From: Chloroflexota bacterium
Lineage (GTDB): Bacteria > Chloroflexota > Dehalococcoidia > Lucifugimonadales > UBA3495
Length of the DNA stretch: 64,000 nt
Assembly (NCBI GenBank): GCA_009840135.1
Contig: VXOH01000020.1
Location: forward strand, 1 to 64,000
Direction of reading: 5' to 3'
The notes under the pieces are model-generated. The model was not told the DNA's origin, ran no database searches, and worked only from the letters and a program-made list of their open reading frames with translations. Positions 27,619-34,710 of the stretch are shown here, piece after piece. Numbering within the stretch: position 1 is the first letter of the stretch; the number at the start of each line of letters is the position of its first letter. Position numbers and translations under genes: made by a program.

Positions 27619-28122
27619 ATGAGCACACCGGAAGAGATTGAATGGCGGGTACGGGCGGCCCTGGACGAACTGGCCATAGGAGGCTGGGAGTGGATTGAAA
27701 TTGACCCTCAATACGGCGACACCGCCGACTTCTGCCAGCAGTACGGGTATGACCTGCCTCATTCCGCCAACACCATCGTCGTGGCCAGCAAACGGGGGCC
27801 CGCGGCCTTTTGCGCCGGAATCGTGCGGGCCTGCGACCGGCTGGATGTGAACAAGCGGGTACGCGGCCTGATGGGAGTATCCCGGGCTTCCTTCGCCTCG
27901 GCGGAAGAGACCCGCGAGGTGACGGGCATGATGATCGGCGGGGTTACGGCCCTGGCGCTTCCGGAAGGGTTGCCCATTTACGCCGACGTGCGCCTGCTGG
28001 ATATGGACTACATCATTCTCGGCGCGGGCAGCCGGTCGGGCAAGCTGAAACTGGCGCCCCGCGAGCTGGAGAAACTCCCGGGCCTGGAGTTCATCGAGGG
28101 ACTGTCAATTTCGGCGGAGTAA
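27619..28122 (+). CDS. YbaK/EbsC-family aminoacyl-tRNA deacylase
   Basis: Protein of 167 aa in the YbaK/ProX editing family, which hydrolyses mischarged tRNAs such as Cys- or Ala-tRNA(Pro). Family features are IVVASKRGPAAFCAGIVRACDRLDVNK, the motif SRASFASAEETREVTGMMIGGVTALALPEGLPIYADVRLLD, and IILGAGSRSGKLKLAPRELEKLPG; the GxxxGGVxPxxLP core is clear. The usual catalytic Lys position is occupied in VNKRVRG. Which tRNA it edits is unknown. It lies downstream of asnS but close to a tandem repeat rather than a good ribosome site. Confidence 0.85.
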   Translation: MSTPEEIEWRVRAALDELAIGGWEWIEIDPQYGDTADFCQQYGYDLPHSANTIVVASKRGPAAFCAGIVRACDRLDVNKRVRGLMGVSRASFASAEETREVTGMMIGGVTALALPEGLPIYADVRLLDMDYIILGAGSRSGKLKLAPRELEKLPGLEFIEGLSISAE

Positions 28123-28438
28123 CGGCGGCTGGTCCGGCATCAGGATAAGGCGGCGGACATCCGGAGAATAACCGGGTCACCCGCAGCGTTATAGCTTTGG
28201 CAGGATCCCGAAAAGCGCAGAATATCAGACCTCTCTACCCATGTAGCTACAAATACCTGCCAATAGGCTGTCTCTCAATTGTGACCATTCGTGCCCATTC
28301 GTGGAATTTTCCCCGTAACCCCCCTCCTGTCCCATCCTGTTTCTTCGAAGACAACCCTTTGTTGACTACCCAAATGGGCCGTGTATAAAATGGGGCAGAC
28401 TTGGATTGAAGTCCAAACTGGTCCCTCAAGGAGACGTA

Positions 28439-28945
28439 ATGACCACCTACGAATCGGTTTTGCACCCACCGGCCATCGTTGCCGAGTTGAAGAAGAACAA
28501 TATCACCCACGTGGTCTGGCTGCCCGACAGCGAGACCAACTTCATGTACCAGCTTCTGACCGAGGAAGAGTCACTGGACCTGGTGCCTGTGTGCCGCGAG
28601 GGCGAGACCATGGCCATCGCCGCCGGCCTTTGGGTGGGCGGCAAGAAGCCCGTGGTCCTGATTCAGAACACCGGCATCTTCGAGTCCGGCGACTCCATCC
28701 GCGGACTGGGCCTGGACATCAACCAGCCCCTGGTCATGCTCATCGGCTATCGAGGCTGGACCCGCCGCGGCCCAACGCCCGACTCTGCCGCTCGTTTCAT
28801 CGAGCCCATCCTTCACACCTGGGGCATCAACTGCTACCTGATCGAGACCGATGACGACGCCGACCGCATCAGCATGGCCTGTGAGGAAGCGGAACGCACC
28901 CAGCGTCCGGTAGGCGTCCTGGTCGGCACCGAATTCGGCGTCTAG
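28439..28945 (+). CDS. ThDP-enzyme alpha subunit (sulfopyruvate/phosphonopyruvate decarboxylase type)
   Basis: Pyrimidine-binding half of a split thiamine-diphosphate decarboxylase, 168 aa, resembling ComD-type subunits. The activating Glu lies in PVCREGETMAIAAGLWVGGKKPVVLIQNTG, the family signature. The N-terminus NNITHVVWLPDS and the segment ARFIEPILHTWGINCYLIE also fit. Start: ATG at 28439 after AAGGAGA. It pairs with the ThDP-binding half at 29172-29768. The substrate is likely a 2-oxo acid but cannot be named. A 117-bp dispersed repeat separates the two halves. Confidence 0.85.
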   Translation: MTTYESVLHPPAIVAELKKNNITHVVWLPDSETNFMYQLLTEEESLDLVPVCREGETMAIAAGLWVGGKKPVVLIQNTGIFESGDSIRGLGLDINQPLVMLIGYRGWTRRGPTPDSAARFIEPILHTWGINCYLIETDDDADRISMACEEAERTQRPVGVLVGTEFGV

Positions 28946-28960
28946 CCAACTTTCAAGAAT

Positions 28961-29078
28961 CCCTTCCCCCTTGACGGGGGAAGGTTAGGATGGGGGTGAT
29001 AGCTTGCCAAATGCGTATTCCCCCTTACCCTAACCCTCTCCCTTGGCGGGAGAGGAGCCTTCTTCAGACCTTTCTTAA
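28961..29078. repeat. Dispersed repeat, copy 2
   Basis: CCCTTCCCCCTTGACGGGGGAAGGTTAGG to TTCAGACCTTTCTTA matches 27444-27560 over about 117 bases. It is inserted between the alpha and beta genes of the ThDP enzyme. A GGGCTTGTCGAAGGAC piece of the GAGCTTGTCGAA family follows at 29136-29151. Confidence 0.75.
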
Positions 29079-29171
29079 TACATGATCCGACACACTCACC
29101 AGGAGAGGTAAGCGGGTGCCAACCCGCTCATCCTGGGCTTGTCGAAGGACATCCGCAAGGAGACAAAAAGC

Positions 29172-29768
29172 ATGATTAACAATACCGACGCCGTAAGGCT
29201 TATTGACAGCAAACGGACCGACTCCGTCATTGTACCTACCATGAACGCCAACAATGTGGGCTTCGGCCTGCCCAGCGTTACCTCCAATCAGAACCTGGAC
29301 CTGCCCCTGTCCGGGGCCATGGGCAAGGCTGCCAACCTGGGTCTGGGCATAGCTTTGGCCCAGCCCGACCGCAAGGTCATGGTACTGGATGGCGACGGCA
29401 GCCTGCTGATGAACCTGGGCGCCATGGTAACCTCGGCCAACAAGGCTCCCACCAACTTCTATCACTTCCTGTTCAATAACGGGGTGTATGCGGTGACCGG
29501 TGGTCAGCCCATCCCGGGCTCCGAGGTTCAGGACTGGGAGGCCATGGCCAAAGCGGCCGGTTACGCCGCCGTCTTTTCCTACGATAACCTGGAAGACTTT
29601 ACCACCGGCATTGACGAAGTCCTGGCCGCTACCGGACCGGTCTTTGTTCACCTGGCCATTGAGCCCCAGGTTGAAAACACGCCGGTGCAGTTCCGGACCC
29701 GCTCGCCTCGCACCGTGCTCATGGCCTTTGACGAAGTTCCGGCGGCCCTGGGCGTCGGCTCCGACTAA
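29172..29768 (+). CDS. ThDP-enzyme beta subunit (ComE-like)
   Basis: ThDP/Mg-binding half of the split decarboxylase, 198 aa. The ThDP motif runs from LDGDGSLLMNLGAMVTSA to FLFNNGVYAVTGG (GDG-N~25-NN), with GAMGKAANLGLGIALAQPDRKVMVLDGD ahead, as in sulfopyruvate decarboxylase beta. The N-terminal MINNTDAVRLIDSKRTDSVIV is family-typical. Start: ATG at 29172 after AAGGAGA; the ORF-track start at 29139 lies in a repeat. It forms a functional pair with 28439-28945 and is followed by a strong hairpin terminator. A diverged paralogue lies at 30929-31498. Confidence 0.88.
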   Translation: MINNTDAVRLIDSKRTDSVIVPTMNANNVGFGLPSVTSNQNLDLPLSGAMGKAANLGLGIALAQPDRKVMVLDGDGSLLMNLGAMVTSANKAPTNFYHFLFNNGVYAVTGGQPIPGSEVQDWEAMAKAAGYAAVFSYDNLEDFTTGIDEVLAATGPVFVHLAIEPQVENTPVQFRTRSPRTVLMAFDEVPAALGVGSD

Positions 29769-29804
29769 GACGGGAGCTCCTCACTTTCCGGCAACCGGCT
29801 TTCC

Positions 29805-29848
29805 GAGGCGGCCCCTTGCTGGCCGCCTCTCTTTCTTTGTATATTTGG
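29805..29848 (+). terminator. Terminator after the ThDP genes, duplicated at 30529
   Basis: GAGGCGGCC and GGCCGCCTC form a 9-bp stem with loop CCTTGCT, followed by TCTTTCTTTG. The sequence GGCGGCCCCTTGCTGGCC, its tail and TATATTTG are repeated at 30529-30570, so this roughly 40-base terminator exists in two copies flanking a retropepsin-like gene. Confidence 0.8.
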
Positions 29849-30018
29849 GATAACGCTCCTCGCCTCCGGGAAGAGAAGCCCGAGGCAAGGGCTACGGCAT
29901 AAATCCCCTTTTGACAGGGAAAGCGGATGAAATTCAGTAAATTCTTGCTACGGGAACATTGCTGTTGCGAAATGGCGAGGCTGGTGGGGGCCAAATGGCC
30001 CGCCGGGGAGATTGAACC

Positions 30019-30375
30019 ATGGGAATATTGAACGTGAGGATCCAGGTGGGAAATCCCCAGGGCACCAACTTCGAAGACCTGGATGTGACGGTGGACACAG
30101 GTTCGAGCTACACCGCAGTTCCGAGGACTGTCCTGGAACGGCTGGGAGTGGGAGTGGAGGATTCGGCTCCCTCAATACTGGCCGACGGAAGGGAAGTTCC
30201 GGTGGATGTAGGTGAGACCGTCATCAGGCTGGAGGGAAGGCAGCTTCATACGCCGGTCATTTTTGCCGGTGAAGGTGAGCCCGCCCTGCTGGGCGTTGTT
30301 ACCCTGGAGCAGGCCAGGCTGGCCGTTGACCCATTGGGGCAGAAACTGGTTCCCACCGCGCTGCTCCGCTACTAA
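30019..30375 (+). CDS. Small retropepsin-like (clan AA) aspartic protease-family protein
   Basis: Protein of 118 aa. Active-site motif DVTVDTGSSYTAVP near residue 28 (DTGS), then LADGREVPVDVGETVIRLEGRQ and the terminal ALLGVVTLEQARLAVDPLGQKLVP, matching the paralogue at 25547. The start has GGGGAG upstream. It lies between two copies of the same terminator, and a 110-bp MITE-like element begins directly at its stop codon, so the gene may have arrived as a mobile insert between the ThDP gene groups (inference). Confidence 0.8.
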   Translation: MGILNVRIQVGNPQGTNFEDLDVTVDTGSSYTAVPRTVLERLGVGVEDSAPSILADGREVPVDVGETVIRLEGRQLHTPVIFAGEGEPALLGVVTLEQARLAVDPLGQKLVPTALLRY

Positions 30376-30485
30376 GATACTGTTTCAAAAGTCCCCTCTC
30401 CCTCTGGGAGAGGGTTAGGGTGAGGGCGAGCAGGTAGGATGCATGGCCCCGTTGGGACGGCCAGAACCAGTTTTGAGATAGTTTC
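30376..30485. mobile_element. MITE-like element, copy 1
   Basis: 110 bp bounded by GATACTGTTTCAAAA and TTTTGAGATAGTTTC, imperfect terminal inverted repeats. The interior carries CCCTCTCCCTCTGGGAGAGGG, GTTAGGGTGAGGGCGA and GTTGGGACGGCCAG. A second copy with better terminal repeats lies at 58289-58397. Too short to encode a protein. Confidence 0.75.
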
Positions 30486-30528
30486 TAAACCGATGAAACA
30501 GGGAGTCTGCAATTCTCTCGTTCTATCC

Positions 30529-30570
30529 AGGCGGCCCCTTGCTGGCCGCCTCTCTTTCTTTGTATATTTG
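30529..30570 (+). repeat. Second copy of the GGCGGCC terminator sequence
   Basis: AGGCGGCC-CCTTGCT-GGCCGCCT with TCTTTCTTTGTATATTTG repeats 29805-29848 almost base for base. It could terminate transcription of the upstream retropepsin-like gene. Confidence 0.75.
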
Positions 30571-30669
30571 TCCCAGGAAAACGGGCGGCATGTTTATCCG
30601 GTGGGCTTGCCCTCACTATGCTTAACCACTGTGTTTACCCGCCGGGACCGTCCAGGAGCCCTGATTGAG

Positions 30670-30963
30670 GTGCCCCAATTGCTGAAAGACCTGAGCAGAA
30701 GTCTCCTGGGCCGGCTGATCAGCCTCGGCATTTTCGCGCTGGGATTCTGGGTGCTCTACCAGGGACTGCTGCGGGACGACAATCCGTTGCTGCTGGGCCT
30801 GGGGGTCATAGTGGGCAGCGTCCTCATCCTGGGCGGCCTTTATCTCATGGCCACCACCCGACGACTGGCGGCCCGCCGTGCTTCAGAGCAGGATGCCCAG
30901 CGAGACTTGGAACAGGAGGAACCAACCGTTGATTCCCTCGACGGAAGCGGCAAAAGCGATTAG
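30670..30963 (+). CDS. Small two-helix membrane protein
   Basis: Unrecognised protein of about 97 aa with two hydrophobic segments (LISLGIFALGFWVLYQGLL and PLLLGLGVIVGSVLILGGLYLMA), a basic connector TTRRLAARRA and an acidic C-terminus. The ORF track starts at 30439, but its first 70 residues come from a MITE and a repeated terminator, so the GTG at 30670 with GGAG upstream is a more likely start. The 3' end overlaps the start of the ThDP-like gene by 35 bases, suggesting translational coupling and possibly membrane association of that protein. Confidence 0.6.
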   Translation: MPQLLKDLSRSLLGRLISLGIFALGFWVLYQGLLRDDNPLLLGLGVIVGSVLILGGLYLMATTRRLAARRASEQDAQRDLEQEEPTVDSLDGSGKSD

Positions 30964-31498
30964 TTTCCACCGGCAGGACGCCCTGGTGGTATCCACCTCC
31001 GCGGCCCTGCGGGACTGGAACCAGGTTTCGGACCGGCGAGAACTCGATATTGACCTGACCGACTGCATGGACCGGGCCCCTGCCGTCGGCCTCGGCCTGT
31101 CCCTGGCCCAGCCCGACCGCAAAGTCCTGGTCCTGGACTGCGACGCCACCCTGCGCACTGACCTGGGATCGCTGGCCACCATCGGGGAGTCCCGGCCGGA
31201 AAACCTGGTCCACTTCGTTTTTGACGATGCCACCCATGTATCCACCAGCGGGGTTCCGGTGGAAGGTCTGGACAACGTCAACTTTGCCTCCATGGCCCAG
31301 GGCGCCGGTTACACCCGCACCTTCAGCTTTGACAATCCCGAGGAACTGTTCATCGGTCTTGAGGACGTATTGAAGGAGCAGGGCCCGGTTTTCGTGGTGG
31401 TCAAGGTGTATCGGGACGACGAATCGGCTTCGTTTCCCGAACGGCGCATGGCCGAGGGGTGGGCCGAGGTCAGGGAAACCCTGCTGGCGGGAGGCTGA
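30929..31498 (+). CDS. Diverged ThDP-beta-subunit-like protein
   Basis: Paralogue of the beta subunit at 29172: DRAPAVGLGLSLAQPDRKVLVLDCD aligns with GKAANLGLGIALAQPDRKVMVLDGD. The ThDP/Mg motif is altered: GDGS has become CDAT (Asp kept) and the terminal NN has become DD (HFVFDDATHVSTSG). Metal binding may survive but cofactor chemistry may not. Start: the TTG at 30929 has a perfect AGGAGG nine bases ahead and begins the conserved part; the ORF-track start at 30878 has none. About 189 aa, overlapping the small membrane-protein gene. It may be a regulatory or alternative subunit (inference). Confidence 0.75.
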   Translation: MIPSTEAAKAISFHRQDALVVSTSAALRDWNQVSDRRELDIDLTDCMDRAPAVGLGLSLAQPDRKVLVLDCDATLRTDLGSLATIGESRPENLVHFVFDDATHVSTSGVPVEGLDNVNFASMAQGAGYTRTFSFDNPEELFIGLEDVLKEQGPVFVVVKVYRDDESASFPERRMAEGWAEVRETLLAGG

Positions 31499-31629
31499 GG
31501 AATCAACACCCGCGCCGGGGCCGTTGCCCTCCCCGTGCCAGGGAGACAACATCCCCGGAATTTTCTACCCCAGGGGCATAGACACCGGCTTGCACGTCTC
31601 TATAGACGAACTCATGAGCGGAGGAAGTC

Positions 31630-31998
31630 ATGGCCGATGCAACTGTCTATCTGCGCATCCTTGGAGAACTGGGCATTGACACGGACCAACTCTGGCCGAA
31701 CCTGGGCCATTCCGGTCGGATACTGAGGAAACGGAGTGGTGAGCGGTTCCCTGGCCTATACTTCAATCGCCAGGGCCAGGTCTGTTACCTTACCCTGAAC
31801 CCCCGGGTGGCAACCGTCCAGGTTGACTGGAACCTGTGGCAGGAAGTTCCCGACTCTATTTCGGTGCCCCACTTCGATCAGGACAAGCATAACATCGTGC
31901 CCAATCCGGGGCAGGAACAGAGGGCGCTGCGGAGCCTGTTGGGAGCGCCGTCGGGAGGCGGATTACTGAGTGCTCTCAAGAGAATTTTCGGCAGATAG
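31630..31998 (+). CDS. Hypothetical protein
   Basis: Unrecognised 122 aa soluble protein with a good GGAGGAAG ribosome site before the ATG. An N-terminal helix (VYLRILGELGIDTDQLW) is followed by beta-type sequence (QVCYLTLNPRVATVQVDWNLWQEVP) and a basic C-terminal helix (LLSALKRIFGR) after a Gly-rich turn, which might touch a membrane or nucleic acid. It is followed by a palindromic repeat. No function is proposed. Confidence 0.65.
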   Translation: MADATVYLRILGELGIDTDQLWPNLGHSGRILRKRSGERFPGLYFNRQGQVCYLTLNPRVATVQVDWNLWQEVPDSISVPHFDQDKHNIVPNPGQEQRALRSLLGAPSGGGLLSALKRIFGR

Positions 31999-32049
31999 CC
32001 CCTGAGCAGGCGACTTCGTCGCTGCAAATCAACGGTTCTTCCCCACGAC

Positions 32050-32077
32050 GTAGGGGCGATTCGCGAATCGCCCCTAC
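32050..32077. repeat. Perfect 28-bp palindrome
   Basis: GTAGGGGCGATTCG and CGAATCGCCCCTAC are exact reverse complements. The same palindrome core is at 50897-50922, and in both places a GTTGATTTGCAGCG-type piece lies close by in mirrored orientation, so the shared unit is longer than the palindrome. Confidence 0.8.
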
Positions 32078-32163
32078 TCGGATGCCGGCCGAAATGCACA
32101 TACTACCTTCGCTTCAGTCCAGTCTTCCTCCGTTAACGGGGAGGAAATTCATGCGAATATTCC

Positions 32164-32943
32164 TTAACCCTCTTCCGGCTCTTCCGGCTCTTCCGCCGGG
32201 CGTACCACAATTTGCTGGGCCACGGTAAACCCCATGGATACCTGGTCCTTCGGGGTTGACACTGTCATTACGCCCAGGTAGGGAGTGGACTCGGTGACGC
32301 TTACCGGGCTCTCCGGCACAATCTGCGCGGCGTCCAGGAACTGCAGCAAATTGGAATCTTCCTCGGGAATGCGCTCCACTACGTAGCCCCGGTCCTTGAC
32401 TGCGGCATCCAACGTAATGCAGTTGGCAGCCAGCGCGGAGTCGCCGAATCCTGGTATTGGCCGGCCAAAAGGCGACTTCTTCGGATAACCCAGCTTTTCC
32501 CGCAGCCTGGCCTCCAGTTCACCGGAAATGCCGTGTTCCAACCGGTGGGCCTCGATATAAGCGCGATGCAGTTCCATTCCCAGCAGCTCTACCACCAGCC
32601 ACTCAGCCAGGCGGTGACGGCGGGCAATATCCTCGCCGCCCTCGAATCCCTTGCCGGTAAGCCTGATGCGCTTGTCGGTCCCGATATCTACCAGTCCCTG
32701 CTTCTGCATCCGGCGGGTCATTCCTGCCACGGAAGGCACCGAGGAACCCAGGCCCTCGGTGGGCGGCAGCTGCTTGATGGCGTCGGTTAGCTGGGTCACG
32801 GTGGGAGTTACCGAATCTTCCCACAGGCGGTACAGGCACAGCAGGTAGTTTTCGGTTACCGCTGAAAATCTCTCCAGCCCTTCCATTTCCTCGTCTTCGT
32901 CATGCCTGCTGGCGCGTGGGGCGCTCCTTCTGGCTCTGGGCAT
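32164..32943 (-). CDS. DtxR/MntR-family metal-dependent regulator
   Basis: Transcriptional repressor of 259 aa. A winged-helix domain (VTENYLLCLYRLWED, VPSVAGMTRRMQKQGLVDI, RIRLTGKG) is followed by the metal-binding/dimerisation domain (RRHRLAEWLVVELLGMELHRAYIEAHRLEHGIS, EKLGYPKKSPFGRPIPG) and a C-terminal SH3/FeoA-like domain (LLQFLDAAQIVPESPVSVTE). EAHRLEHG holds metal-site residues. The N-terminus adds a basic-then-acidic tail and the recognition-helix region is lengthened compared with DtxR. It lies next to an iron-type ABC ATPase gene and probably controls it (inference). The final EEPEEPEEG comes from a short tandem repeat. Confidence 0.9.
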   Translation of the reverse strand: MPRARRSAPRASRHDEDEEMEGLERFSAVTENYLLCLYRLWEDSVTPTVTQLTDAIKQLPPTEGLGSSVPSVAGMTRRMQKQGLVDIGTDKRIRLTGKGFEGGEDIARRHRLAEWLVVELLGMELHRAYIEAHRLEHGISGELEARLREKLGYPKKSPFGRPIPGFGDSALAANCITLDAAVKDRGYVVERIPEEDSNLLQFLDAAQIVPESPVSVTESTPYLGVMTVSTPKDQVSMGFTVAQQIVVRPAEEPEEPEEG

Positions 32944-33126
32944 AGGAATACCTCGTCACGTGATGGCTGGGCGTCGCCCTCATACCGGCAACGGTTGCCA
33001 TTAGTCAGAAAAATGGAAAACTATAGAGGGGATTATACAGGGGCGCCGGCTCTTGTGGTAGGCAGGAGAAAAATAGGCCAGGGTCCTTCGTTTGTACGAA
33101 CCCCCTCACCCTCGACGGGGGCGGGA

Positions 33127-33141
33127 TCCGCCTGAGGCGGA
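33127..33141. repeat. TCCGCCTGAGGCGGA palindrome nested in another repeat
   Basis: A 15-base palindrome splitting a copy of the CCCTCACCCTCGACGGGGGCG..TTAGGGTGGG repeat. Other copies: 35580-35594, 59731-59745 and 62388-62402. The gene-free stretch 32944-33384 holds this, a GGGGCGGTTCGCGAAC repeat (33231-33253) and a TGTCGAAAGATG fragment, but no gene. Confidence 0.75.
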
Positions 33142-33384
33142 CCTGTGGCTGTTAGGGTGGGCTGGGAGCTAATGCGCTAGTAGGCAGTTCAGATGGCCGG
33201 ACCAGGCCCCCTCACCCTCACCCTCTTCCGTAGGGGCGGTTCGCGAACGGCCTTATCCCCCACCTGTTCCCGCTCTTCCTGGGCCTGTCGAAAGATGTCT
33301 GCCCGCGCGGCGCATGGTTCGAAAAATTTCGGAAGACGAGATGGCCCCGCAGAATTGGCAGGGGGAACCGGAGAAGCGGTGAGG

Positions 33385-34590
33385 TTAATCAGCCAGCGCG
33401 GCGCCGTCGATGAATGGGCGCATGGAATGGCCGCAGCGTACCCGGACCATTACCCCGGCTCCAACCTCATATTCGTCGGTGTGGGAAAGGAGGCAGCGCA
33501 CCGAGCCACCCGAGTTCAGCGCAATGCGGTAAAGGTAAAAGGCCCCGCGGAACTCGCGCTCCATAATCACCCCGTTGCCATTCTCCGCAGGTTCACATTC
33601 CACGCAGTCGGGACGGACCATGATCTCCAGGCTTCCGGCGCTGCTGCGGTCGCCGGTGCTGTCGGTATTGTCGGTGTTGTCGGTGTTGTCCTTCGGATTG
33701 TCGGGACAGGCCGGCCAGTCAGCGTCGCCAATATCCGACAAGATTCGGCCCTTTTCCCACCTGGCGGGTACGAAATCAACCATGCCAATGAACTCGGCGA
33801 CGAACTTGCTGCGGGGGCGATGGAATATATCCTGGGGGGTTCCCTGTTGCTCGATTCTGCCCTGGTTCATAACGGCGATGGTGTCGCCCACGTACATGGC
33901 CTCTTCCTGGTCGTGGGTCACGAACACCGCAGTAACGCCGCCGGCCCGCAGAATGTCCACCACATCCCGGCGGACCTGCTCCCGCAACCCCGGGTCCAGG
34001 TTGGAGAAGGGTTCATCCAGCAGTAGAAGCTCGGGACGGGGAGCCAGGGCCCGGGCCAGGGCTACGCGTTGCTGCTGCCCGCCGGACAACTCGTAAGGCA
34101 TCCGCTGCACCAAGCCGTCCAGCCCGGTCATGCGGACAACAGCGTCAACGCGCTCGGGCTTGTTGTCATTCCTGGACAGGCCATAGGCGATGTTCTGCTC
34201 TACCGTCAGGTGGGGGAAGAGGGCGCCTTCCTGGAAGACCATGCCTACGCGGCGCTTTTCCGGCGGAACGCTGCGCCTTTCTTCATGCATCGTTTCACCG
34301 GCAATCCTTATGGCTCCCGAGTCGGGTTGAGCGAACCCCGCTATGGACCTCAGGGCCGTGGTCTTTCCGCAGCCGCTGGGACCCAGCAGCGCCACCACCT
34401 GCCCCTGCTGCACCTGGAGGTTGAACCCCCGCAGAACGGCCACATCGTCAAACTGCTTATTGACGTCCACGCACTCCAGCATGCAGTCTGCCAGTGGGCC
34501 CATCTTATCTGCTATTGGATCACCCGATCCCGATTGAATCCCGGGGGCAATGTGGTTTCTTACGCCGGTAGCCAACTGGGTTCCATGCAC
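33385..34590 (-). CDS. ABC transporter ATP-binding protein, iron(III)/FbpC type
   Basis: Importer ATPase of up to 401 aa. Walker A GPSGCGKTT, Q-loop VFQEGALFPHLTV, signature YELSGGQQQRVALARAL, Walker B LLLLDEPFSNLDP and switch His in FVTHDQEEA are all present; a TOBE-type regulatory domain follows. The SNLD and DQEEA features fit FbpC/CysA/PotA ATPases. A repetitive NPKDNTDNTDNTDSTGD insert, from a 9-bp DNA tandem repeat at about 33657-33695, lies in the C-terminal part. The start is unsure: the conserved region begins at MLECVDVNKQF (ATG 34482), and ATGs at 34503 and 34590 are also possible. The matching permease is the divergent gene at 35807. Confidence 0.9.
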   Translation of the reverse strand: MHGTQLATGVRNHIAPGIQSGSGDPIADKMGPLADCMLECVDVNKQFDDVAVLRGFNLQVQQGQVVALLGPSGCGKTTALRSIAGFAQPDSGAIRIAGETMHEERRSVPPEKRRVGMVFQEGALFPHLTVEQNIAYGLSRNDNKPERVDAVVRMTGLDGLVQRMPYELSGGQQQRVALARALAPRPELLLLDEPFSNLDPGLREQVRRDVVDILRAGGVTAVFVTHDQEEAMYVGDTIAVMNQGRIEQQGTPQDIFHRPRSKFVAEFIGMVDFVPARWEKGRILSDIGDADWPACPDNPKDNTDNTDNTDSTGDRSSAGSLEIMVRPDCVECEPAENGNGVIMEREFRGAFYLYRIALNSGGSVRCLLSHTDEYEVGAGVMVRVRCGHSMRPFIDGAALAD

Positions 34591-34669
34591 CTCTTATGGT
34601 TTCCACGTTCGCCTGACCAGCATATATACGGCCAGGATCTCCACTCACACAAGCACAACTTGCTTGTCT

Positions 34670-34707
34670 GCTAAGGCAAGTCAGTTAAGGCCATACAATG
34701 TTAAGGC
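34670..34707. promoter_or_regulatory. Cluster of three G(C/T)TAAGGC motifs, candidate metal-regulator operator
   Basis: GCTAAGGC (34670-34677), GTTAAGGC (34684-34691) and GTTAAGGC (34700-34707) are spaced 14 and 16 bases apart. The first is the half of an imperfect dyad CTTGTCT-GCTA-AGGCAAG. On the minus strand the motif reads GCCTTAAC, similar in style to MntR/DtxR boxes. The cluster lies 80-120 bases upstream of the ATPase ORF start and near a DtxR/MntR-type gene. Confidence 0.5.
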
Positions 34708-34710
34708 TTA

